This document shows, piece by piece, positions 34,426 to 46,009 of a DNA stretch of 64,000 nt. The notes under the pieces were generated by a model. That model searched no databases, was not told where the DNA came from, and saw only the letters and a list, made by a program, of their open reading frames with translations. The position numbers and the translations under genes were made by a program. Source of the stretch: Gigaspora rosea (lineage: Eukaryota > Glomeromycota > Glomeromycetes > Diversisporales > Gigasporaceae); NCBI GenBank assembly GCA_003550325.1, contig QKWP01001206.1, forward strand, positions 56,894 to 120,893, given 5' to 3'. Positions within the stretch are counted from its first letter, which is position 1. Each line of letters opens with the position of its first letter.

Positions 34426-34730
34426 GATTCCCCAAAATAAGCAACCTTCTAAAATAAGCAACCCCCCTGGTTTTTTTCAAAAATCACAAAATATTCGTTA
34501 GCAGTTACTATATATAAAACTTTTTTTTTACTAAGTAAATTTCAAAAGATCAATTAAGTAAAGTTGTTTAGTACATAAAAATACACTTATAGTAAAAATT
34601 TGGTATCATTCAGACAACTTTTTATTAGTATGTTTTTAATTTTTCAAAAAACTCAATATTTTAAAAATAAGCAACTCCTCATTTTTTCGTGTAATTTTTT
34701 GGCAAAAAAGGTTGCTTATATTCAGGAATA
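34426..34730. mobile_element. 305 bp TA-type MITE
   Basis: Ends GATTCCCCAAAATAAGCAACC and (reverse complement of the right end) TATTCCTGAATATAAGCAACC, flanked on both sides by TA (34424-25, 34731-32). AATAAGCAACC recurs just inside the left end. The layout resembles pogo/mariner-type MITEs. Confidence 0.6.
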
Positions 34731-35002
34731 TACGATAATAGCCCAATAAATAATAATAGTCATACTAGAATTATTATCATGAGAATAACCCACCTGATAT
34801 ATGTAATCTGAGATGGTATATAGGAATTAAATGGATTATAGTAATTGGCAGTGCATTGTTTTTTTACTGCCTGACTTGAGTTCAGCTCATTCATGAGAAC
34901 TCCAGACATCTAGTACAGAGGTTATACATTATGCATATTAGCAAAAACCCCTGAAATTTGAGAAGCAAAAAAAAACAGTTTTTGGCAATTATCTTGGTAT
35001 CT

Positions 35003-35110
35003 AGTAGTCCAATTTGAATGACTTTTTTTTAAAATAAAGCTCTCAGTGAGGCGCATCTAACAAAAAAGTTTATCAATTCTGGTCACTGGATCAGAAGCTA
35101 TTTAAGTAAA
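35003..35110 (+). repeat. degenerate core-motif copy
   Basis: TCTAGTAGTCCAATTTGAATGAC followed by CTCTCAGTGAGGCGCATCTAAC, then CACTGGATCAGAAG in reverse sense. A divergent example of the core shared by the foldback elements listed at 28250. Confidence 0.4.
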
Positions 35111-35459
35111 TATAGTTTGTTATTTTTAGCAAATTAGGTCATTGGCCAAAATCTAGTTATGACCTATATGAGAAATGTTTGGGGTCCTCTTTTATGTATA
35201 GTCCTACCTATTCCCACCCTAATAGCCATTAAAAGAAGATGTAAGTAGCAACAATCAGATGATAGCTTTGAGACAGCAGTGCTGATATACAAAATATTTG
35301 TTTGTTACAATGCATTATGTCAGATCTTCAAATAATTCATTTGCATAATCTTATTCATCAAGATATATATAGTAGAAGTAAACAAGATGGCTTTAATAAT
35401 ATATAGATTCAGATTTAGAACTTTCAATGATAGCTAATATTAAACTAAAATAAAATCTA

Positions 35460-35715
35460 ATAGAATTTTTGAAATTTTATCTTGGTTCTACAGCTATGGT
35501 AGTAGATCAAAGACTTCCTTTTTGGTTTCACAACTGTAGTAGCAGTTCAAGGATTCTTTTTCGGTTTACCCTATAATAACAGGGTGAATAACTTTTGTTT
35601 TGGCTTTGTAGTTAAAGTAGAGTAGTTCAAGAGTCTTTTGTCAAAATTGATACAACCATAATGGTAGTTGGTTTCAAAGTTGTCTATAGCTAGAGTAGCA
35701 TACAAAATATACAAA
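35460..35715. repeat. degenerate ~40-60 bp tandem repeat
   Basis: Variants of TTGGTTTCACAACTGTAGTAGCAGTTCAAGGATTC recur four to five times with drifting spacing. Confidence 0.45.
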
Positions 35716-35730
35716 TAAGGTATCCAAATA

Positions 35731-35901
35731 TTATCAGAAACTGACAAATATAGGACATGCTTGGAGATATATAGAGTTGGATATTGTTACGAAAATGGAG
35801 TGAGAGTCAAAAAAGATATGAAAAAGGCATTTAAAGATTATCAAGAATTTGCGGATATAGAACATATAGACAGAATATGTAATAATAGATGTTGTTATTA
35901 A
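35731..35901 (+). pseudogene. Sel1-repeat protein fragment
   Basis: Reads IYRVGYCYENGVRVKKDMKKA then FKDYQEFADIEHIDRICNN to a TAA at 35899. This fits the Sel1-like repeat of fungal proteins (LGYCYENGIGVEKDEKKAFxYY) and one turn into the next repeat. Only about one and a half repeats survive, with no start or partner exons. Confidence 0.55.
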
Positions 35902-36186
35902 GAAACAGCCAATATATAGAATGATGATGGAATAAAAACTTTGTTTACATGCCTCTTTTTGTATGGCATTACTTGTGCAGAATTATTGCACCAATATTAT
36001 AGAGTAAACCAACAAAACATGTTGATGATTTAAGGGTTATAAGAAGTTATTTTTTGGTACGACCTACACCCAGAATAGCAAATAAGTGATTCTTGTGATC
36101 GATACCTCAGGTGGACAACTCAAATATCAAAAATAAGTTTGATAGACCAACTATACATTGGTATCAAAAATGAGAGGGTTGGTTTA

Positions 36187-37063
36187 GGGGCTTCCAGAAA
36201 TTACGTAATATTTTGTTACTAATAAATTTCAAAATTTTACCCCACCCACCTACACCTGATATTTAATTAGCCAATTAAATTTTATATTTAAAATTTATTC
36301 ATATATTTCAATTTATGAAATTGATAATAACTATTGCTCTACTGGACCAATTTTAATAGTTTAACTACCAAAATGTTTATCTCACTGAGACAATTCTAAC
36401 AAGCCCAAAATTGTTAAAATCTTATTATAGGATCCCAAGATTATTCAACTTTTGTATAATTTTAATAGTGATTTTTTATAATTACTAAGTAAATTTCTTT
36501 AATAATGAATTACTTTTGAACCACTGGCTAAAATGTTCATTTCAATGAGAGATTCTAACACGCCCAAAATTGCTAAATTCTAATCACAGAATTCCAAGAT
36601 TAATAACGATTTTATTGTTTGTTTAACAATACAAATCTTTATTTATCTTGAAATCCTGTGATTAAAATTTAGCAATTTGGGGCTTGTTAGAATTGTCTCA
36701 CTAAGATGAACATTTTGGTAGTTAAATTATCCAAAATAGGCCAGCAGATCAAAAGTTATTCAATATTAAAGAAATTTACTTATTGATTTTAAAAAATCAC
36801 TATTAAAATTACACAAAAGTTGAATGATCTTAGGATTCTGTGATTAGATTTTAATGATTTTAGGCTTATAAGAATTGTCTTAGTGAGACAAACATTTTGG
36901 TAGTTATCATCTAAATTGGTTTAGTAGAACAATAGTTATTAATAATTTTATAATTTTATACTTTTGGCCAGAATTATAAAAATTTGACTAGATTATAATT
37001 ATAACCTGATATTTTCAGGACCCTACCCATCCACTAAAAAATTATATAATTTCTAGAAGCCCC
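36187..37063. mobile_element. 877 bp Harbinger-like MITE (H1)
   Basis: Begins GGGGCTTCCAGAAATTACG and ends with the near-complement (TTTCTAGAAGCCCC). TTA stands on both sides (36184-86, 37064-66), the PIF/Harbinger duplication. Inside are two plus-strand and two minus-strand copies of the shared core (CTACTGGACCAATTTTAATA, CACTGAGACAATTCTAACAA, GCCCAAAAT), forming a nested palindrome. Confidence 0.7.
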
Positions 37064-37066
37064 TTA

Positions 37067-38084
37067 GTGACTTCAAAAAAAAAAGTAAAAACATGAGATG
37101 CTTGAGAGCTTGCTATGGACTTGCCCCACAACTCTTATTTAGAATGAAAATGCTATAAATATTAGTACTATAGAACTTGACTATTTTAATTTGGATTATA
37201 AGCACAGATATCTTATAGCATTATATACATTAATAAATTGCAAGAGCAACCTAGGATATTCAGTTTAGTTGGGGATTATCCTACAGAATTCTATGCTATA
37301 ATTTTAGTTTTAGAAAGTTAAAAAAAAGTACTAAAATGACAAAAAGTAATATGAAATGCTCAGGGCTTGCTAAGTGACCTGCTCCAAGACTCTCTCATTA
37401 TAGAATATGTAATAAATAAAAAAAAAAAGAGTAAAAGTGAAAAGGTAAAATGCTTGAGAGCTTGCTAAGGGCGCCTACTTTTATCACCTGATTTCAGTTT
37501 ATTAGTAGCCCTTAACCCCCCCCCCCCTAGATATGAAAATTATCATATGTTATATATAATTTCCAAAATTTTTGACCCCCCCCAGAAAATCAGGTGATAA
37601 AAGTAGGCTCTCTAAGTAACCTGCTCCAAAAATCTAATCATAGAATATGTGATAAAAAAAAAACCTAAAAGTGAAAAGGTAAGATGTTTGAGAGCTTGCT
37701 ATGGCCTTGGCCCATGACTCTTATTTGGAGTAAAAAGATGCTACAAAAATTAGTACTATAGAACTTGACCATTTTGATTCAGATTATGAGCCATAGATAT
37801 TTCATGCCATTATATATTTTATTAAATTGCAGGAACAATATTGTGTTCAGTCTACTTAGAAATTATTTTACAAAATTTTATAGTATAATTTTAGCTTTAG
37901 AAAGTTAAAAAAAAAAGAACAAAAACAACAAAAATAAATATAAAATGCTTGAGGACTTACTAAGAGACCTGCTCCACAACTCTTATCATAGAATATGTGA
38001 TGAAAAAAAAGTAAAAATGTGAGATGCTCGAGGGCTTGCTATGGCCTTGCCCTATGACTTTTATTTGAAGTAATAAAAAAGAGT
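37067..38084. repeat. complex tandem duplication with an inserted MITE
   Basis: Blocks GAGAGCTTGCTATGG(A/C)CTTG, TTAGTACTATAGAACTTGAC, TAATTTTAG(T/C)TTTAGAAAG and GACCTGCTCCA(C/A)(G/A) recur in the same order at 37080-37640 and 37640-38060. The spacing differs by the 144 bp MITE at 37469 in the first copy. Confidence 0.65.
37469..37612. mobile_element. 144 bp Harbinger-like MITE (H4) with visible empty site
   Basis: Ends GGGCGCCTACTTTTATCACC and (reverse) GAGAGCCTACTTTTATCACC, flanked by TAA on both sides (37466-68, 37613-15). The neighbouring repeat copy near 37355 reads CTTGCTAAGTGACCTGCTCC without the element, giving the empty site. C- and G-runs lie near its centre. Confidence 0.75.
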
Positions 38085-38385
38085 AAAAAAAAAAAAAGAG
38101 AAGAAAAAAGAAAAAGATGAAAAGAGAGAAAATTATAAATCAAATGGAATAAGAGTTGAAAATGGGTATATACCAGGTGGTTGAATTAGGTAAGAAGGAT
38201 AAGACAAAAAAAAATGGAAAAAGCCAAAAAACAGAAAAAACTAAAAAGGAAGATAGAGCTGAAGAAGTCGAGAAGCTGAGGAAGTGAAAGAAGGGAAGTT
38301 GAAGAAACTGAAGAATCTGAAGAAGTAGATGGAGCTGAAGAAAAGGAAAAGCTAAGAAAGAGGAAGAAGAAAAGTGGAAGTGCAT
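38085..38385 (+). repeat. purine-rich GAAGAA tract
   Basis: Almost only A and G on the plus strand, with repeated GAAGAA(G/A)CTGAAGAA motifs. Frames through it (Glu/Lys-rich plus, Ser/Phe/Leu-rich minus) follow from composition and are not called genes. Confidence 0.6.
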
Positions 38386-39640
38386 TATGTACATGCCCAT
38401 GTTTCAATACTTTTTTGTCTTTGTCACATAATCAGCACATGACACTAGTATAGGAAATTAGTGTTCTCAGAGTTCTCAAAGTTCTTATGAGAACACTGTT
38501 ATAAATTTGTGAACAGTAAAATTTTTTTACTATTTACTATTAAAAAATTTTTTAAGAATAGCAAAATAATAATATTGTTCTTATAGGTATAATATTAGCT
38601 ATAAAATTTTATGGCAAAACCAAAAATTAATAAAATTCTTATTTAATTTTGATAAAGGGATTTCAATTTGCTATAATAGCAACAATAACAACTACTTATA
38701 TTGGTGTTTTTTTTATAGTAAAAACACTAAACAATTGGTTGAAAACACTTGTAGCTAATATACTGTTCTTATGAAAACAGTATTTGAGTCTGAAATTTTT
38801 AACACTGTGATACCTGTTATATTTGAGAATATGTTAGTACTAAGAGCCACAGTGTGGCACTCTCCCATTGCATCTTCATTAAATTCAACAAAGTTGATCT
38901 GAGTAAGAATAATTAAATAATTTATATATGTATGTACAGTACCTTCTAATACATAATAGATAAAAATAATTAATACAAGTTATCAACAATTAATCATAAA
39001 TTAAAGGTTCTCATTAACTCTCATTTATTAAATAAAAAAAAAACTCTTATTATATTAAAACTAGAGTTGCTGCATGATTTTGGTTTAATTTAAACTATTT
39101 TTTATTGCTTTGGATTAATTGCATATGCACAACTGTTCTATGTTTTTTTTACAATACTTTTAGTAGCTACTTCCATTGAATGTATGTAGCATTTGAGTGT
39201 TTGATATACTATGAAAATCAATTTGCATGTGGTATTGTATAAAATTTTAATAATATTTAGGTTGTATTTGTTTTTTTTAAAAAAACTTTGATTTATACTC
39301 TTTATAACTATGAAATTACAAAGTTTTTTCTTAAAACATTTTAATTACATTATAATTCTAGTAGCTAGAAAAGGTGTTTAAGTAAATGAATAAGTTTGAT
39401 TGGCCAAATTTAAATTTAATTCTATAGTTTGGTTTATATGTAATTATTATTAGTTTTCTTGGATTTTTAATTTGTGATTTTGTAACATCTAATTAGATCT
39501 GAAGAAGCACAGATTATATAAATATTAATTTCAATTAATATACTCACTATTGTTATACAGAAAATATCTGATATCTGATTTTTATATGATACTGCATATA
39601 ATTTTGTTTTATATAGTGTACTAAACTGCAATATAGCTTA
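38386..39640. other. intergenic, no gene seen
   Basis: AT-rich. It holds a second copy of the TTCATTAAATTCAACAAAGTTG block (38878; first at 34386). Confidence 0.4.
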
Positions 39641-40010
39641 AGCTTGCTTAAACATTAAATGTTAGCTAATTTCATATATATTTGGAATATTTATATATAT
39701 TTTAGCAGTGTAATTAATAGTTTTTGCACTTCTTGTATAGAACATACAGCACTTGTTTTTTGGCAATATCAAAAATTTAATTGGGTTTTGCTTAATCTGA
39801 ATCTAATAACAAGAAAGATTATTGTTTCAAATTTTTTTTTAAAAAAAAAAATTACCTTTTTCTTGATTTTTCATAATTATCTTGTTCAGCTTGGTGGGTA
39901 GTACAGATTATTTTTGATATAACAATCTTCTATCCCTAAATTATTCTTATTTTGTTTAGATATGTACAATTCTTTTGTTGTTTGAATCTTAAAGGCAATT
40001 TCAGGTTATG
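39640..40010 (+). repeat. segmental duplicate A (empty-site copy)
   Basis: AAATGTTAGCTAA..TTTCA, ATATATATTTTA, ATTACCTTTT(T/C)C, TAGTACAGATTATTT and TTATTTTGTTTAGATATGTAC follow in order and are matched by 41140-41299, 42483-42624 and 43564-43590. The partner is interrupted by two TA elements; this copy lacks both. The 80-codon frame here is not conserved in the partner. Confidence 0.65.
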
Positions 40011-40029
40011 CTGAAGATTAGAATTTTTT

Positions 40030-40380
40030 AGCCTAGCATTTAGACATTCATTATAACAATTTTTAAGAATCATGAGCCATATCCTTGCAAATTATTAAAA
40101 TTTTTTAGCTTAGTATTTAGATATTCATTTAATGAATTTTAAGAGTTATGAAGCCATATTCTAGTGAATTATTAAAATTTTAAAGAGAAAAATATAGAAT
40201 ATGGGGTAATAAAAGTCGATTTGAATATAATAAATAAAAAAATAGAGCATGAAACAATAAAAGAATTATCTTTATATATATCAATGCAAATATCAATACA
40301 ATTGTTATTATTTTTATTAATAAAATATGCAATTTTTATTGTTATTATTAATAAATTATATTATTAGTAGATTATACAAG
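40030..40380 (+). repeat. dispersed repeat R, second copy
   Basis: Contains TTTAGACATTCATTATAACA, GAGCCATATCCTTGCAAATT (present twice, diverged), GAATTATCTTTATATATATC and GCAATTTTTATTG, as at 5455-5890. Confidence 0.6.
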
Positions 40381-40391
40381 TACTAATACTG

Positions 40392-40706
40392 GGGTTCGTA
40401 TTATTTCGCCAACAATTACTCCACTGACATAACATTTTACTGAAAATACTCACTGACAAGTTCATTTTACCGACAGTTTGTTTCACTGAAGTTCATTTCA
40501 CTGACAAGTTTTTTTTCAAAAAGCACCCTAACTTTAGACCTAACCCTACCTAATTCTACTCTGACCCTAACGACAATAACAGAATTACTTTGTTGGTAAA
40601 ATGAACTTCAGTGAAATAAACTGTTGGTAAAATGAATATGTCGGTGAAGAATTGTTGGTGGAATGTTATGTCGGTGAAGTGATTGTTGATTAATTGATTG
40701 CCACCC
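40392..40706. mobile_element. foldback element of the ACCGACAA family, copy 2
   Basis: Same ends as copy 1 (GGGTTCGTATTATTTCGCC ... GATTGCCACCC), 315 bp, with the same central telomere-like ACCCTAAC. The 9 bp CTAATACTG flanks it perfectly (40383-40391, 40707-40715), which fixes the element ends. Confidence 0.88.
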
Positions 40707-41139
40707 CTAATACTGTACCAATTATATGCCAAATAGACTCAATTATGCTAAGAAAAAGAAAAATAAATTTTTTACTAGATGTTTCACACTCAAAAATAGT
40801 GAATTTGGCTTTAAATTTATGCACTCGCAACCTGAGTCTCTTTGTTGTCCAAGTTAGTATGTTAAATTCAAAGCCAGATGCTTTTTTAATTGTCATATAA
40901 AAATGATCCTTCAGATCTTTCGCCTGCCAAATAAAACTGTTATTGGTTGTTATGCATTCATTAATTATATAATATAATTAATATTGTAATAAATTAATTT
41001 TTGAAGAGGTTAAAACCTCATTACTATTGCAGACTAAATTGTATTGTTACTTCTTTTGAAATAAAACTATACATAATAATAATAATCATTATAATTACAA
41101 AGTAAATAAATAAATAAAAATGAATTAATATATGCTTAC
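40707..41139. other. intergenic, no gene seen
   Basis: Two 68-codon frames on opposite strands overlap here; neither shows a domain and they share the same bases. AT-rich. Confidence 0.35.
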
Positions 41140-41299
41140 TTAAATATTAAATGTTAGCTAAATTTTCAGAATACTTTGGGTAATCATATATATTTTAATA
41201 ATTTTTGTATTTATTGCATAGAAATATTGACATTTGTTTTTCAGCAATAGCAAGAATATGGTCCAGTGTTTCGTCTAACCAAAATTCTATAAGATAATT

Positions 41300-42480
41300 A
41301 CAGTCAGACCTCCCTATAGTCACACCCCATATAGTCACATCTCTATTTAAGCAACCGATTTTGCGCGACGGACTCAACATAGTAAAAAACCTCATTATAG
41401 TCACAAATCGCTTATAATCACTATCACCATAAAAATTTGATTTTTTAACAATTTTATTAATAAAAAACCCTCATTATAGTCACCAATTTTTAAATAAATA
41501 TGGATTATATAATCTGATTGGCCAATTTCCATATTCACGTATATTTAAAATTATCTATGAGAGTGATCCTATAGGCGAAATGTGGAGTGCTTCCATCTAA
41601 AACTTTTTTCCCTACTAAGTTAACAATACATGTCCACTAATTGAAAGTTGTTGAGCTCGTCAAGACGAATCTAACGGTGGTTAGACCATCCAAATCAGCC
41701 CAGTGGATGGCGAGTTATCGTTGAAAACGATTGGCTGACTAATAAAATCCGTGACGGAGATTACATATGAAAATCACTATAGGCGAAATGTGGAGTGCTT
41801 CCATCTAAAACTTTTTTTCTTACTAAGTTAACGATACATGTCCACTAATTGAAAGTTGTAGAGCTCGTCGAGACGCATCTAACGGTGGTTAGATCATCCA
41901 AATAGACCCAGTGGATGGCGAGATATCGTCGAAAAACGATTGGCTGACTATATAAAAATCTGTGACTGAAATCTCATATGAAAATCACTATAGGCGAAAT
42001 ATGGTGTGCTTCTATTTAAAACTTTTTTCTTAATAAGTTAATAATACATGCCTACTAATCGAAAGTTGTAGAGCTCATCAAGATATATCTAATATTGTTA
42101 GATCATCCAAATCAGCCTAGTGGATGGTGAGATATCGAGATATCGTCAAAATATAATTGGCTAACTATATAAAATCCATGTATACAAACATTGTTTACAT
42201 AGAGATTTTATATAGTCGGCCAATCGTTTTTCGACGATATCTCGCCATCCACTGGGCCGATTTGAATGATCTAACCACCGTTAGATGCGTCTCGACGAGC
42301 TCTACAACTTTCAATTAGTGGGCATGTATCGTTAACATAGTAAGAAAAAAGTTTTAGATGGAAGCACGCCACATTTCGCCTATAGATGACCATAATGAGG
42401 TATTTTATTTATAGTTACACCTCTTTACAATCACCAAAATAGGGTGCGACGGACTTGGCGATTATAGAGAGGGACGACTG
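41300..42480. mobile_element. 1181 bp pogo/mariner-like TA element (P1)
   Basis: TIRs: CAGTCAGACCTCCCTATAGTC on the left and (reverse) CAGTCGTCCCTCTCTATAATC on the right; both carry GCGACGGACT further in. TA flanks both ends. Inside, a ~190 bp module (CTATAGGCGAAATGTGGAGT ... GGCTGACTA) occurs three times in direct and once in inverse orientation; each includes the shared core on the minus strand (CCATCCACTGGGCTGATTTG). No transposase, so it is non-autonomous. Confidence 0.8.
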
Positions 42481-42624
42481 TATTACAATTTTTTTTAAAA
42501 AAAAGGTATCATAAAATTTACCTTTTCCAGATTTTTTTTATGACCATTATGCTCATTATAATGGATAGCACAGATTATTTGTAAAATTTTTAATATAACA
42601 AACTTGATCTCCAAGTTTCTTCTA

Positions 42625-43563
42625 CAGTCAGACCTCCTTATAGTCACACCCCATATAGTCACACCTCTATTTAAGCACCCGATTTTGTGCGACGGACTCA
42701 AACATAGTAAAAAAACCTATTATAGTTACAAATCGCTTATAATCACTATTACTATGAAAATTTGATTTTTTAACAATTTTATTAATAAAAAACCCTTATT
42801 ATAGTTACCAATTTTTAACTAAATATGGATTATATAATCTGATTGGCCAATTTTCATATTCATGTATAGAGTGATCCTATAGGCGAAATGTGGAGTGCTT
42901 CCATCTAAAATTTTTTCCTTACTAAGTTAACAATACATGTCCACTAATTGAAAGTTGTAGAGATCGTCGAGACGCATCTAAAGGTGGTTAGGTGGTCCAA
43001 ATCAGCCCAGTGGATAGCAAGTTATCATCAAAAAACGATTGGCTAACTATATAAAAATCCGTGACGGAGATTACATATGAAAATCACTATAGGCAAAATG
43101 TGGAGTGCATCCATCTAAAACTTTTTTCTTACTAAGTTAACGATACATACCAACTAATTGAAAGTTGTAGAGCTCGTCAAGACGTATCTAACAGTGGTTG
43201 GATCATTCAAACGACCTAGTGGATGGTGAGATATCATCGAAAAACGATTGGCCGACTATATAAAATCTCTATGTAAACAATAAGAGATTTTATATAGTCG
43301 GCCAATCGTTTTTTGACGATATCTCGCCATCCACTGGGCTGATTTGAATGATCTAACTACCATTAGATGCGTCTCGACGTGTTCTACAACTTTCAATTAG
43401 TGGGCATGTATCGTTAACTTAGTAAGAAAAAAAGTTTTAGATGGAAGCACGCCACATTTCGCCTATAGATAACCATAATGAGGTATTTTATTTATAGTCA
43501 CACCTCTTTACAATCACCAAAATAGGGTGCGACGGACTTGGTAATTATAGAGAGGGATGACTG
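42625..43563. mobile_element. 939 bp pogo/mariner-like TA element (P2)
   Basis: Same TIRs as P1 (CAGTCAGACCTCCTTATAGTC), TA on both sides, and the same module in two direct and one inverse copies. It sits only 145 bp from P1 inside segmental duplicate B. Confidence 0.8.
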
Positions 43564-43599
43564 TATTTTGTTTAGACATGTACAGTTTTTCTGTTAACA

Positions 43600-43905
43600 G
43601 TCATAGAACATGTCCTTTCAATTGCTATCTATAAAAAAAATTATAATAAAAATATATAAATTTACTATAGACATGGATTAGAAGATTCTCTTTGATCTTA
43701 CTTATTAACTTAAAATTAAATTTTCCAGAATATAAAACAAGGGAAGAAGAAAAAAATGAGCTTAATAATCGACTTAAAAATTTTGCTGATTTTGCACAAA
43801 ACAAAAATTTAACTTTGCCAAAAACAAATATTTTTTAATTTTAAGATAATAAGTATATGTAAAATTATGCTCTGAACAACTTTACTTAGGTGACAGAAGT
43901 AGGTT
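43600..43905. repeat. left arm of a 2.7 kb inverted duplication
   Basis: Reads TAAATTTACTATAGACATGG, ATTAACTTAAA, TTTTGCTGATTTTGCACAAA and CTGAACAACTTTACTTAG, and matches the reverse complement of 46010-46300 throughout. Confidence 0.7.
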
Positions 43906-43907
43906 AA

Positions 43908-44519
43908 GGGCCGGTGCAAAAATGTAGATACACGACTACTAAAAATTTTCATTGTCTATATATAAAAGTTTTTATATATAAGCTATTTATTTACAATTTT
44001 TTATACCAAATAAAGTAGGTTTTGAGCTATCTTTTATATATTTTTTATTATTATTTAATAGAGATGTTATTGAGTAATAATTTTTATAAAAAATTTAATT
44101 TTTTTTTGAAAAAAGCATTCTTTTTAGTAAAAAATTGTTTTCACCACCAATATGCAACTTTAAAGGTTTGTACTAAGCAAGTACTTTGCCAAAGATATGC
44201 TGAATATACAGTTAAAATTTTAGCTTAATTGAATTATTAGTTGTTATGATATGAATTTTTAAATTTTATTTTTAATTTACTATGTTTTACAAAATTACTA
44301 TAGTAAATTTCGCACAATTTTTGTATTACATAGTAAATTTATAATAAATTTTAAAAATTTATATTTTAATAACTACTCATTCAATTAAGCTAAAATTTTA
44401 ACTATATATTTAGCATACATATAGCAATTTAGTTAATTAATTTAAACTTATAATATTGCATATAGACAATGAAAATTTTTAGTAGTCGTGTATCTATGTT
44501 TTTGTACCAGCCTATACCT
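43908..44519. mobile_element. ~610 bp foldback element
   Basis: ATACACGACTACTAAAAATT at the left pairs with AATTTTTAGTAGTCGTGTAT at the right; outer ends are GGGCCGGTGCAAAAA and TTTTTGTACCAGCC. A 68-codon frame inside (44022-44228) has no domain. Confidence 0.65.
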
Positions 44520-44537
44520 TGAAAGAAAAATAGGTTA

Positions 44538-45447
44538 GTGAGCTTCCAGAAATCACTGATTTTGTTTACTATGAGCCCACCTCACCCCTACTCCACCCAC
44601 GCACACCTGATATCCCAATTAGCCAATCAGATTTTACAATTATTAAAAAGTTAAATAAACTATTTAATAGTAAATAACTTTTGATCTTTGGACCAAATTT
44701 CATGATTTAACTACCAAAATGATCCTCTCAATGAGAGGATTCTAGTGAGCCCAAAATCATTAAAATCCAATCACAGAATCCTGTGATCGGAATAGATTTG
44801 TGTTGCTATAAAAGTTATATAATTTATTAAATAATTATAACCCATTTATAGCAACACAAATTTATTTTGATTACAGGATTCTGTGATTGGATTTTAACGA
44901 TTTTGGTTTGTTAGAATCCTCTCATTGAGAGGATCATTTTGGTAATAAAATCATTGAAATTGGCCCAGTAAATCAGAAGTTATTAAGAATTAAAAATTAA
45001 CTTCTGATCTACTGAGCCAATTTTGATGATTTTACTACCAAAATGGTCCTCTCAATGAGAGGATTCTAACAAGCCCAAAATAGTTAAAATCTAATTACAG
45101 GATCCTAAGATCGAAATAAATTTGTGTTGCTATAAATGAGTTATAATTATTTAATAAATTATAAAACTTTATAGTAAAACAAATCTATTCCAATTACAGG
45201 ATTCTGTGATTGGATTTTAACGATTTTGGGTTCACTAGAACCCTTCATTGAGAGGATCATTTTGGTAGTTGAATCATCAAATTTGGTCCAGTAGTCCAAA
45301 AGTTATTAATTATCAATAAATTTATAATTTTGGTCAAAAATAATTTTGCAACTTTGGCCAGAATTATGAAATTTTGGCTGTAATTACACCTGATACTTCA
45401 GCTACTCACCCACCCACCCAGAAATTAGCTGATTTCTGGATGCTCCC
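44538..45447. mobile_element. 910 bp Harbinger-like MITE (H2)
   Basis: Ends GTGAGCTTCCAGAAATCA and (reverse) GGGAGCATCCAGAAATCA, flanked by TTA on both sides (44535-37, 45448-50). Four core-motif copies alternate in orientation (CAATGAGAGGATTCTAACAA, GCCCAAAAT), so most of the element is self-complementary. GC-rich (CCCACC)n-like blocks lie near both ends. Confidence 0.75.
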
Positions 45448-45645
45448 TTATCTATGTACTAAAGTTAAAATTTTTGAGTTTAAATATAAAACTTTTTTTT
45501 TAATTAAATAAGAGCAGTAACAGATATTACATAATTTTCTGGAGGGTCAAAAAAACTTTTATATAAGACTAATTATACAATTTGATTGGCTAATTGGTCT
45601 TATGTGGGGGAAGGGGTAGCTCTATGATAAAATAATATTACATAA

Positions 45646-45935
45646 TATATATCATGGCTCTAACCTACTTTGAACCCTTAAGCAAATTTGTTTGGCATGT
45701 AATTTTACTTGATATAAAACTGCTGCACATTTTCCCAGACCTTTTACTAAGTGAAAAATTGGTTTTAAGTTGGAAAAAAAATTTTTCAAAAAAAAAATTT
45801 TTTTTTAGAAAAATTTTTTTCAACTTTAAACTCATTTTTTACTTAGTAAAAAGTCTGAGAAAACGTGCAGAGTTTTATATTAAGTAAAATTATATACTGA
45901 ACAACTTTGCTTAAGGGCCTGAAGTAGGTTACCTA
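45646..45935. mobile_element. ~290 bp hairpin element
   Basis: CTAACCTACTTTGAACCCTTAAGC pairs with GCTTAAGGGCCTGAAGTAGGTTA (both shown in genomic order), and TTTTACTAAGTGAAAAATTGG with the TTTTACTTAGTAAAAAGTC region, centred near 45790. The 77-codon frame is a by-product of the palindrome. Confidence 0.65.
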
Positions 45936-46009
45936 ATCAAAAAAAATAGTTTATATTTAAAACTCAAAATTTTAACTTTAGTACATAGATAACCTATTTT
46001 TCTTACAAA

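Noticed and set aside
37500..37590. C-runs and G-runs considered as a G-quadruplex regulatory site
   Set aside because: They lie at the centre of a 144 bp MITE and are better explained as part of that element.
38140..38407. Ser/Phe/Leu-rich minus-strand frames
   Set aside because: They are the complement of a purine-rich GAAGAA tract and arise from composition alone.
39659..39901. 80-codon frame in segmental duplicate A
   Set aside because: The matching segment at 41.1-43.6 kb does not keep the frame.
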